Shown here piece by piece: positions 57,101 through 64,000 of a DNA stretch of 64,000 bases (position 1 is its first letter; each line of letters starts with the position of its first letter). The notes under the pieces were generated by a model. The model was not told the DNA's origin. It ran no database searches and saw nothing but the letters and a program-made list of their open reading frames with translations. Position numbers and translations under genes: made by a program. The DNA lies in the NCBI GenBank assembly GCA_903813345.2, contig CAIIXF020000007.1, positions 26,386,698-26,450,697 of the forward strand. The letters run 5' to 3'. The stretch is from Owenia fusiformis (lineage: Eukaryota > Annelida > Polychaeta > Sabellida > Oweniidae).

Positions 57101-58021
57101 AGGTAAGATTGATTCATATCTGTGTATGTATTCCAGGAAGTACTTGTGTGGTTGACTCGACTAATGGAAGATATTGGAGAAGTAACAACAGAACAGATGA
57201 AAGAATATGTCTGGAACACTCTGAAAAATGGCCAAGTAGTTCCTGGATACGGACATGCTGTCCTGCGTAAAACAGATCCTCGTTACACCTGTCAGCGAGA
57301 GTTTGCATTGAAACATCTACCTGATGATCCTATGTTCAAACTGGTCTCACAGCTCTATGAAGTTGTACCTGATATTCTTCTTGAATTGGGCAAAGCAAAG
57401 AACCCATGGCCAAATGTAGATGCTCATAGTGGTGTTCTATTACAGGTTAGTTGGGTTCATGAATAGAGTGATGGAGGGGGATAGATATTGGGGTTTCCAT
57501 AGCTTGAATGTTCTAGTAGTCTATACATTTATATCTGAATGCCAATTGGTAAAAGAAGGAAGACTCCAATGTATGGACTTTTTTCTGAACTGAAAAATGA
57601 TGTTTGATTGATCCAACTTGTCGCGAATCCTGTATATTTCTTCATGGTTTAATAAAAATGTTAATAACCATGTCCTATTTTATCTGTATTTTTATGTCAT
57701 CACCATAAGTGGAGATCTTGTTATAGTCTCCAACTTTTTGTGGATGGTGATTGGTGTTTCGCAGCTAGTGTTCGGCATTTGGCAGTCATTGTCTGTAACA
57801 AATGGCATGAGGTGACATTTCGCATGTTTATGCCTTGTATACTTCTGTTTCAGTACTACGGTATGACAGAGATGAGCTACTACACAGTATTGTTTGGAGT
57901 TTCTCGCGCACTGGGCTGTCTCAGTTCCCTTATCTGGAGCAGAGCCTTAGGTTTCCCCTTGGAGAGACCCAAGTCTATGAGCACAGAAGGACTCATAAAA
58001 TTAGTGGGATCAACAAAGTAA
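39133..58021 (+). CDS. CS: Citrate synthase, mitochondrial, 9 exons
   Basis: Exons: 39133-39180, 50932-50985, 51835-51942, 53102-53317, 54138-54311, 54781-54977, 55402-55531, 57137-57445, 57854-58021 (TAA). All introns are GT-AG and in phase; 1404 nt give 467 residues, against ~465 in animals. It condenses acetyl-CoA and oxaloacetate to citrate in the mitochondrial matrix, the first step of the TCA cycle. Exons 1-2 encode a basic, Ser/Thr-rich presequence ([16 protein letters not shown] at the start). Catalytic residues are all present: His304 in GPLHGLANQ, His349 in PGYGHAVLR and Asp404 in [17 protein letters not shown] (residues 267-276) and the C-terminal [15 protein letters not shown] are also conserved. 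Exon 1 is assigned from its Met-rich basic start, the donor GTATGT and phase 0; it is separated from exon 2 by an 11.75-kb intron. No damage is seen. Confidence 0.96.
39445..39540. repeat. Hairpin with 18-bp perfect arms
   Basis: GAACACCGCCTCTAATGC and GCATTAGAGGCGGTGTTT flank a ~26-nt loop. CTACGACCCCTTTAGA just before it recurs at 40381, suggesting the edge of a dispersed element. Confidence 0.75.
39856..40060 (+). pseudogene. Fragment of a RecQ-like DNA helicase
   Basis: The frame reads [14 protein letters not shown], then [15 protein letters not shown], which resembles the Q-motif-like start and Walker A (LPTGxGKS/T) of RecQ-family helicases. The invariant second Gly of Walker A is Trp here. 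The frame runs into a short direct repeat (CGTGATCATCACA) and no DEAH box follows. It sits in citrate synthase intron 1 and is best read as a dead fragment, perhaps brought in by an element. Confidence 0.5.
40430..40695 (+). repeat. Dispersed repeat, copy 2
   Basis: Same order of blocks as 18720-18970 (AGTAAGGTACAATTAAATG, AAAAAGTAACACAGC, GGAAATAAAGCTAG), with a ~30-bp insertion relative to copy 1. Confidence 0.75.
41455..41850. repeat. Dispersed repeat with GGGCTAGGCACAAA palindrome, copy 1
   Basis: GGGCTAGGCACAAACATTTT at the left and TTTTGTGCCTAGCCCT at the right form an inner inverted repeat. Outer GAGCAGGGGTATTA / AATATTACCCCTGC pairs extend it, followed by AGTTTATAGAAGGTGTGAAT. Related copy at 60480-60830. 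Confidence 0.8.
42762..42880. repeat. Long near-perfect hairpin (possible hpRNA or pre-miRNA-like)
   Basis: GTACCTGTGCAAGATCGTCC at 42762 is the exact complement of GGACGATCTTGCACAGGTAC ending at 42880. Pairing continues (ATTCTTGA, GCTTTGATAAT, CTTTATC) to a loop near TCGTCTTCGACTCG, giving ~50-bp arms with few mismatches. An open frame spans it, but that follows from the palindrome. Located in citrate synthase intron 1. Confidence 0.85.
42883..44279. other. Citrate synthase intron 1, no exon recognised
   Basis: AT-rich. Contains one hairpin-end family copy (43420-43580), listed separately. Confidence 0.5.
43420..43580 (-). mobile_element. Copy of the hairpin-end family
   Basis: CAACACCACAAGTGGTGCAT then ATTGTTATAGTC at the left, GAAACAAATGGCATTTTGCA, TGTTAATGCCTTG at the right, with repeated GGTTGGTGTTCA in the middle. 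Confidence 0.7.
44430..45990 (+). repeat. Left satellite arm, ~350-bp units
   Basis: Units start near 44447, 44795, 45147, about 45480 (truncated) and 45755, each with GGGGGGTCAGAAGAAAATAA (variants), AACTTTGGAAGTA, TTTGCATAATTTAACCCTTA, GAAGTTATAACTTATGAAAT and ATGCATCTATATATGTATAA. Divergence rises toward the centre. Confidence 0.9.
45995..46285 (+). mobile_element. 3' end of a non-LTR retrotransposon (LINE) ORF
   Basis: Reads [20 protein letters not shown] in one frame, then, after a frame change near 46165, [20 protein letters not shown] and [13 protein letters not shown], stop. NTR...F.LP, then SIWN.LP..I, then FK..L, is the C-terminal signature of many CR1/RTE-like LINE reverse transcriptases. 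Only this tail is present. Confidence 0.7.
46772..47200 (-). pseudogene. Unidentified ORF with one internal stop, inside the giant element
   Basis: A minus-strand frame from an ATG at 47200 runs about 137 codons to 46772 with a single TAA after NRNLI. It begins [20 protein letters not shown] and later reads [16 protein letters not shown] and [13 protein letters not shown]. Composition is protein-like (balanced, few low-complexity runs), unlike surrounding frames. I do not recognise the family. It could be a captured host-gene piece or a processed pseudogene. Confidence 0.45.
47810..48910 (-). repeat. Right satellite arm, ~350-bp units in inverted orientation
   Basis: TAAGGGTTAAATTATGCAAA, TTAGCTTATTT and related blocks recur near 48045, 48380 and 48730, each followed by GACCCCCC-type blocks. 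They are the reverse complement of the left-arm unit. Confidence 0.9.
49061..50157. other. Citrate synthase intron 1, no exon recognised
   Basis: AT-rich. An isolated ACAGTGAAACCTGTGAAAAG end at 49981 belongs to the ACAGTRAAACCT element family. Confidence 0.45.
50158..50353. mobile_element. ACAGTRAAACCT TIR element, 196 bp
   Basis: TACAGTAAAACCTTTCTAAA at the left and TTTACAGGTTTCACTGTA at the right, with AGAACACTTTTGTTA / AACAGAAGTGTTTC inside. Same family as 56371-57055 and the small element at 9806-9914. Confidence 0.75.
50770..50880 (-). mobile_element. Truncated copy of the hairpin-end family
   Basis: TTATAGTCTCTAACATTTTT, GGTTGGCATTTGTAACAAAT, GGCATGTGGTGACACTGCAT, GTTAATACCTTG. Ends 50 bp before citrate synthase exon 2. 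Confidence 0.7.
52000..52185 (-). mobile_element. Two truncated copies of the hairpin-end family
   Basis: TATGTCACCGCCATAAGTGG then, after a deletion, GTAACAAATGGCATGTGGTG, and a second start TATGTCACCATCAAGAAGTG at 52075. Both lie in citrate synthase intron 3. Confidence 0.65.
52866..53030. repeat. Fold-back repeat with ~55-bp arms in intron 3
   Basis: AAAGACCTCGATTCTATGAT then TTATGGC at the left is complemented by GCCATAAATCATAGAATC then TTGGTCTTT at the right. ATATATGACCTCAAATTTTA / TAAAATTTTGGTCATATAT pairs further in. It ends ~70 bp before exon 4. Confidence 0.8.
54343..54552 (-). mobile_element. Copy of the hairpin-end family in intron 5
   Basis: CACTACCACAAGTGGTGATT at the left; GTAACAAATGACAAGTAGTG, CCATTTTCCATGTTAGTGCC at the right; an ~85-bp insertion follows the left end. 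It starts about 30 bp after the exon 5 donor. Confidence 0.7.
55634..55725. mobile_element. Fragment of the GGCCCGTAGCC family in intron 7
   Basis: CAAGTAATTTTGGGCCGAAA, TGGTCACATGTAAACACC, GAACCCCCTTGGCAAAAGC, CAGGCCTG; the poly-G block and left end are lost. Confidence 0.55.
56371..57055. mobile_element. ACAGTRAAACCT TIR element with tRNA-like insert, intron 7
   Basis: TACAGTAAAACCTGTCTACG then TCGAACACC at the left; GTTCAACTTCACAGGTTTCC then CTGTA at the right. The 685-bp element is longer than the 196-bp copy at 50158 because of a ~450-bp central insert that includes the tRNA-like sequence. Confidence 0.7.
56727..56792 (+). repeat. tRNA-like sequence (SINE head or tRNA pseudogene)
   Basis: TAGTGCACTGGTAGAAC resembles an A box/D arm and GGGTTCGAATCTCGG an intact B box/T arm with full T-stem pairing. 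The loop between reads CTAGCAG (anticodon AGC, Ala-like), but the anticodon stem and acceptor stem do not pair. It is therefore a degenerate tRNA or a tRNA-derived SINE promoter, not a working tRNA gene. Confidence 0.5.
57690..57840 (-). mobile_element. Well-preserved short copy of the hairpin-end family in intron 8
   Basis: TTATGTCATCACCATAAGTG, TTATAGTCTCCAACTTTTTG, GTCTGTAACAAATGGCATGA, GGTGACATTTCGCATGTTTA, TGCCTTG. Ends 14 bp before citrate synthase exon 9. Confidence 0.75.
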
Positions 58022-58398
58022 ACTGGAAAAAATAGGCTAGGAAATTGTATTATAGTGAACTTTGAATTTGGAGTTATATGACTATTGGCTATTGGCTAGT
58101 GATTTTTTAAATGTGAATATTTTATTGTTATGCTTTTCATTTCATTCGAGAATTATGCTAATAAGGTTGAAATGTGTAAATACTAAATAGCATGCATAGG
58201 TATTTATTGTCGCTTCACACTTGGAGCAATTTTAAAATGATGGTTTGCAACTTACAATTACAAAATCACTAGCCACTTAAAATGGAAAATATAGTTTTAT
58301 GCGTACTCGATACTATTGCACACACGTCTCCACAAGAATTGGATATGCCGGTAGTCATTTCAGTCTGCACGGCATTGTACTCATCATACCATATAATA

Positions 58399-58661
58399 TA
58401 CAGGGTGGTCCAAAAAATATGAATATTGGTTAATCCTGCGCAGATACCTTATTTTCCCTCCAAAATATACCAAAGTTTTACTAGCATAGTTCAGTTAATC
58501 ATTTATACACTTTAAAGTCCACAATTTTAGCACATGTAACATTGGCGTTTTGAGAAACAGACTCCTTTTGGGGAAAGGCTATCATTAACCAGTCAAAATG
58601 GACTGCTTCTTAATATTACGCCATTAGAAAATCTAGTAATAACTGTAAAAAATACCCTGTA
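58399..58661. mobile_element. ACAGGGTG TIR element, 263 bp
   Basis: TACAGGGTGGTCCAAAAAAT at the left and AAAATACCCTGTA at the right. Non-coding; ends resemble those at 11.25, 30.2 and 33.07 kb. Confidence 0.7.
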
Positions 58662-60479
58662 TCAATTTTGTCAATTTTGATACAAGATGTTGATTATGTT
58701 GCCAGACTTTATTTCCCAAGGCAAATATTTTGGAAAGGCCAAGTTGAACTTTGTTTTCAAGATAGCTATTGAAAATTTTTTCTTCAGAATGGAGGTCTGT
58801 GCGTGAACGAGAAGAGGGCTTATATCGAACATTAGCTTCTTAAAACCATTAAACTCATTAACATGATAAGCTTTATCAATAAACTTTACAACCAATACAC
58901 GTATTTGAATGAATTTATCCAAGTATAATTTTGGTGCATTTTATTACAGAAATATTTGGACCTCCTTATTCTTAATATTTATTTTCAATTTAATTAAAGC
59001 ACAAGCGATAACTAAAATCTTAATAGGCTTGATGAATTGTGAGATATACTAGTACTCTTAATATATTTATTATAAATTCATGTTTGTTTCCACATTAAAC
59101 CACTTTGTGCTGTGTTGTGACCTGTTTGTGTATATCACTGGTAGTAATATTAGTAAATGTGACCATGATATTCAGTGTCTCCCTAGCATTATTTTTAAGC
59201 TTGGAACAAAATAATTTTACCTGTTTTTGAATATGTCAGATGCACATTTTCAACAATTTCTGTGTGGAAGCAAATTTTTACCTGGTGTAGGTTAATTGCC
59301 AAATTCTCATCAATGCCACTTCTGGATGCTACAATACAGGGGAGATATCTAATATATGATAAACGATTATAGACCAAATGTAGAACTAAATTGCATTTTT
59401 ATTGGGTCCATTCATATATCTTATCAAAATTTTAGAGCTGTAAACATTTGGAAGCCTTGAAGTTGAAAATGTGAATTTTTATATTGAGTATTGTCCGAAG
59501 TGCAACATAATAAACTGACCATCACCATAATGTAAATGAAGTATTTTGGTACATATATTTATATCGCATATGTTCATGACAATTGAAATAATGAACTGAA
59601 CTTGTTTATAACACAATTTTTGGAGTAAAAAATAAGTCAACCAATTTTTGTTATAAACAAATTGCAGGTATTGCTCTGTAAATTTTCACTTAAAACTTCA
59701 TGCAGCTATTAAGAAAAATTGCAGTTAAAAGTATTAAATGTGTACATGTATATTTGTTGAAACTTGATGAATGTACAGAAAGAGTAGAAATAATATTGTT
59801 TTTGTACATATGCAATGCTACTATTGAATTATCAGATTGTTAGAATACAGAAGAACTATCATAAAGTATATCTTGTATTTCTGTCTTATTAAATCTTGTT
59901 GGTATTCCAATCCAAGTGCAAATATATTAAAATTGTGCCTTTTGTGGTGAGAGGCAATTTCATGAAAAATGTATAAGAAATACTAAGGTGGGCCTTGACT
60001 GGCAACTTCATATCCTGTTCGTACATGATTTCAAGATTCAGTTGCACCCGAGAGAACATGTGAAAGGTCCAAGCGAATACTTGGCCAATCTTAAGCTATA
60101 ATTATCAGACTGCCCCTTTGAAATAAGACTCATTTTTGGCCTACTGTACTTCTGCTTAATTTAGTGCCTGTTTTTATTTGGCAAGGGCCCTAGTTTCACC
60201 AATTCATTTGAGAAAAAATAATCCCTAGCGTGAATCCCTGTTTTTGCTCAGGTTATCCATTTCCATCCTCCTGTTGTGAAAACACATTCAAAACAGTTTA
60301 AGTGATCAATGATGAAGGGAATACTAATATTATTCATATATTGATTTTCCAGTGACTTTGGTACACATGCCTTGACTCGAAGTATCATTTTACCCCATCA
60401 TGGATATATGATTGTCATTCTGGTCACCCCTGTGCATCTTTGTAACTTCAACTTCCATACAAACATAATTTTATTAAGA

Positions 60480-60830
60480 AATATAGACTGAAGAGAAGGT
60501 ATTATATCGACGAATAAATACCACGGGGCTAGGCACAAACATTTTCTGTAAAGCTTTTGTGCCTAGCCCTAAGGTATTTATCACTCGATATAACACCTGA
60601 TCTAAGGTCTACAGTACGATTCGAACATGAAAACTCACCAAAATTTGGCAAAATCGGCACTTCATTTCTTACCTTGGTTTAGTGTTTATTGAACGAATCA
60701 CTTAGTACAGACCAGGTATTGTATTGATGAATAATTACCGGTTCAAATGTTGATGTTGACTTTGTTCAAAGTTTATAGAAGGCATGAATACAGCCATGTT
60801 CGAATCATTCGTATTTTTGCTTTGATGACC
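60480..60830. repeat. Dispersed repeat with GGGCTAGGCACAAA palindrome, copy 2
   Basis: GGGCTAGGCACAAACATTTT, then CTTTTGTGCCTAGCCCT, then AGTTTATAGAAGGCATGAAT, in the same order as 41455-41850, with a shorter loop. Confidence 0.8.
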
Positions 60831-62394
60831 CTATGTTATAACATTGGAGTACACCAGCTGGGGTTCTAACTTGAACCATGGACTTCTAATCAAAATCAAT
60901 GTTATTTGTTGATAGCCATTTCCACTGTACTATCTCACCATGGCCTCCAATGCTATGAGTACAGAATAATAACACTATATGGAAGGAATCTGATGTAACA
61001 CTCAACTTTGTCAACAGGACAGTGCAATATTGACCATGGTCATCACAATCATCTGAGCACAATCAAATCAACAATCCAAACAAATATGTAGATATGAATC
61101 ATACACATTACACTTTAGTCTTGGATTATATTGAATCAATAAAATACAAATTCAGCACAGGTCGTTTCAGTGTATCATTCCATATAATCAAAACAGTAAC
61201 ATATATTATGGAAGTTGTACCCGGGGGTTGTACAAGGAAATGATTCAGATTGTACATGGGGAGTCACCCGTGACGTCATCAATTATTTTAGTCGCCCTCG
61301 TTTCCAAATGAAAACCGACCAATGATCCACCTCAAAACTGGTCACGTGATGGCTTAGTTGTAAAAGGGCCAAGGGTATTTACAAAACAGACACGAATTAT
61401 CACCATTTCAAAGTGGATTTTAACATATTTGTGAGTATCAGGTAAGTTAGTATTCTATCGTTATAAATATTAATATATACTTAAGTCGTATGAGCTCTAT
61501 GATTTCATGAAAGAGGTTTAATTAAGTTAGATATTGAACCTTTTGTGTGAACAAAATTCGTCGCCATGTTGGGAAGTCTGACTTGCATTTTCAAAACAAA
61601 TCAGCTGGTCAAATTATTTTCTCAAACTCATCTTGTGGTCATAGTATCCCTATATATCATAACTCAGATGACTAAATCATATCATGTTAGTTTGTAAAAT
61701 TAATATGGATAACATGAGATGAAACATTTTGATGTAAAACCGAAACAAATATTGAACAGAATTTCCACAAAGCCACAAGGAACAGGTTTCAATTTTGTTT
61801 TGTTGGCAATGAGTGATGAAATGTCCATAGTTGTATCACCATTTAAGACTCTGTAATAACCAGGTCTGAATGTATTTTTGGAAACAATACCTACCATGAC
61901 CCACCAAGCAAAGGTACCACAGACATGTGATAGTCTAACCACAAGGGTACAAAATGTCGACCTGTTCTTATATAGCCAGGGCAGAGGAAATGGTTCATTG
62001 TGTGAAAATGCACCAGGTCACCTTTATTTGTTTGTTTATTTGTTTCTTGAGACTTTTTCTTTGTTTTCGACATATCATACTAATATTATTCACATTTGAT
62101 ATGGATTGAAATCAATTAGATTTGAATCATCAATGACATTTTACATCACAAAGTGTGATATTTGGCAGCCTCGAGAAATTGGCTAAATTTGCTCATGGTG
62201 GTAGGCCATGAGTTCTCCATCTATGTCCTTCTGGGTACAGTAGAGATTATATGAATGTTAATGAAATTTGCCCATACATCGAAAATGTTTTTCTTCATGG
62301 AAAGTCAATCCCATTTACTTTTAACAAAGGATAGAGAGATCAGTCTTTTATCTGTGTGAGGGACGTTCCCATACATATGGCTATATAAAGCTAC

Positions 62395-62905
62395 TAAGGG
62401 GCGGGGTCAAAATATCAATGTTCATATGGAGACGAAAGTAATTTTGTTTGGACAACAACCCCCCCACCCCCCCTCTAGACGAAAGCTTAGGTCACTTCAA
62501 AAAAACATTGATTTTCAGTGACTGTCAAATGATTTGGAACCCGTGATTACATTGCCGGGTTATTATTACGGTGAATTAACACACGTTCGCAATTTAACTG
62601 CATTGAACTCTTCAAAAGGAGGAGGGAAAAGTATGGAATTTATTTGAAAAATGATCGAATTATCGTCTTTATCTACCGATATTTTGGACCTATCACACAA
62701 AAAAGCTCACGAACTATTGAAAACAAGCCTTTTTATCAGAACATAGCGCCAGAAAAAGTGGGTAAGTCCAATTATTTTTTGTATATCAGATCCGATTTAT
62801 CCATGTTTTTTTGGTCAACGAAAGTGCCCAAAAACCCCCTCCCCCCTCGCGAAAGTACTTTGTCTCCATATGAACATCGATATTTTGATCCCGCCCCTAA
62901 AGTGG
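62395..62905. mobile_element. Inverted-repeat element with GGGGCGGGGTCAAAATAT arms
   Basis: AAGGGGCGGGGTCAAAATAT then CAATGTTCATATGGAGAC at the left is complemented by GTCTCCATATGAACATCG then ATATTTTGATCCCGCCCCT at the right. Poly-C tracts lie just inside both arms. No recognised protein. Confidence 0.8.
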
Positions 62906-62994
62906 GTCACTTTTTCACTGAAAAATCTCTAGATTTGGGTCCAGTTTTTGAGAGAAAAACCCTAGATGTGGATGGATATTTTGAATCTCTGCTG

Positions 62995-63054
62995 ACCCCC
63001 CCCCCCCCCCTTAAGAATTGACCAGTACTAACCCCAGCCCCCCCCCCCCCCCGC
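62995..63054. repeat. Two poly-C runs
   Basis: Runs of C (>10) at about 62997-63010 and 63038-63052, separated by a short spacer; prone to assembly error. Confidence 0.85.
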
Positions 63055-63470
63055 CCTGGGTTTATCAACTTCCTTACTTAGAAAATATTTCTGTGTATCA
63101 TAACAAAATTACATCAGCTTCAAGCACTGGATGGCCTGAGATGTTGGCTTAGATATAAGAATCAATATAAACTAAAAGTGCAAAATGCACAACTGCTCTT
63201 GTTTCTTAATTTATTCAATATTCAGATATTTACAACAACCAACTTGATAATATGAAAATATATCTGATGCAGTTAAACAGCACAATAGTAAAAGCATTTT
63301 CTAGATTTAGATGTCTAAACTGTAAACCATAAATATACAGTCATAAAATCTTTGTACATTTTTATCTTGTTTACAGTAGCCTAGATCTAGAACATATTAT
63401 TTGTATACCTGATCTTAAGTACAATGTGTCTATGTCTTAATATTTACGACTGATTAGTCTATGAATTGAT

Positions 63471-63576
63471 GATTAGTCTAGCTACAAGCCCTTGTGACCC
63501 CCCCCACCCACAAGAAGAAGGTGTGTCGCCAAGTAGAGAGGGGGGAGGTCATAGAGACTTGTGGCTAGACTAATTG
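63471..63576. repeat. Fold-back repeat with CTAGCTACAAG arms
   Basis: GATTAGTCTAGCTACAAGCC then CTTGTGACCCCCC is complemented by GGGGGGAGGTCATAGAGAC then TTGTGGCTAGACTAAT. It is a ~105-bp hairpin element with a short purine-rich loop. Confidence 0.85.
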
Positions 63577-64000
63577 ATGGGGCTTTTGACTCTAATTATT
63601 TTGCAACGGTTTTTATTAGGTTTTATCTTTTCCTACTGTTTTAATTTTGGTATTGATCCAGTTAAAAGTGTAATATAGAACTAGGTTAAATCTACTCAAT
63701 CAACGTTGTAAAACATATACATATAAGTAAGTTAATGCGATATATCATGTATAGATCATGCTTAACCTTGATGTCAGCTAGTTTGATTGTCAGTAATACA
63801 GTCAGTCTTTACTAGTTAAGACTTCACCTTAAATCACTCAGATCACTTTTATTCACCATATTTTATGTAAAATCTGAATACTGACTCAGATAAAAGGACA
63901 CAATCAGAGATTATTGTTACTAAGTACAATGATTATTGTTTCTAAGTACAATTAATGGTTGATGTATGAGGCTTTTATGTTTAGGTTCCATGATGAAAGA

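Larger units (their letters stand above)
58022..64000. other. Downstream of citrate synthase, no gene recognised
   Basis: 3' UTR of citrate synthase presumably begins here; an AATAAA is at about 59509-59514. The rest is AT-rich with the repeats listed separately and no convincing exon on either strand. Confidence 0.5.

Noticed and set aside
62644-63021. 125-codon ORF
   Set aside because: Spans the right arm of an inverted-repeat element and a poly-C run that translates as Pro; no coding evidence.

Overview
The window is animal nuclear DNA. Every host gene is split by GT-AG introns, the sequence is AT-rich, and the non-coding space is packed with mobile-element relics, fold-back repeats and poly-G/C runs. 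The gene set (nuclear genes for mitochondrial proteins, secernin, a DUR3-type symporter) and the repeat style (gypsy LTR element, LINE tail, mariner relic, hairpin-ended elements carrying internal satellites) suggest a marine invertebrate. The phylum cannot be fixed from the sequence alone.

Layout. 1-3641: 3' part of a Ty3/gypsy retrotransposon on +, with an intact pol frame open at the left edge, a polypurine tract and a 196-bp 3' LTR. 5392-10164 (+): mitochondrial methionyl-tRNA formyltransferase, nine exons that join in phase to 450 codons. 12344-17481 (-): a DUR3-like urea/solute symporter in five recognisable exons. It lacks N-terminal exons here, has an apparent 1-bp frameshift, has a splice-donor region expanded into a minisatellite, and has one intron made almost wholly of a terminal-inverted-repeat (TIR) element, so it may be a damaged gene. 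17482-29407: gene-poor, mostly nested inverted-repeat elements. 29408-38145 (-): secernin, six exons, 440 codons. 39133-58021 (+): mitochondrial citrate synthase, nine exons, 467 codons, with an 11.75-kb first intron that holds a 4.8-kb giant inverted-repeat element. 58022-64000: no gene recognised; repeats only.

Secernin and citrate synthase are head to head about 1 kb apart. An NRF-1-like palindrome lies 60 bp before the citrate synthase ATG, as expected for a nuclear gene serving mitochondria. MTFMT (initiator tRNA formylation) and citrate synthase (first TCA-cycle step) both act in mitochondria; the four host genes otherwise show no common pathway.

The most unusual material is in the repeats: (a) a dispersed family with a hairpin end, present about ten times, two copies carrying internal ~140-bp satellites; (b) the 4.8-kb element with ~350-bp satellite arms in inverted orientation around a LINE tail and an unidentified ORF; (c) a TIR element in secernin intron 5 carrying a ~120-bp copy of the neighbouring secernin exon; (d) the TIR element and the minisatellite at DUR3 splice junctions; (e) a near-perfect ~50-bp-arm hairpin at 42762-42880. 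All exon boundaries were read by eye from translation and splice motifs; no alignment or database search was run.
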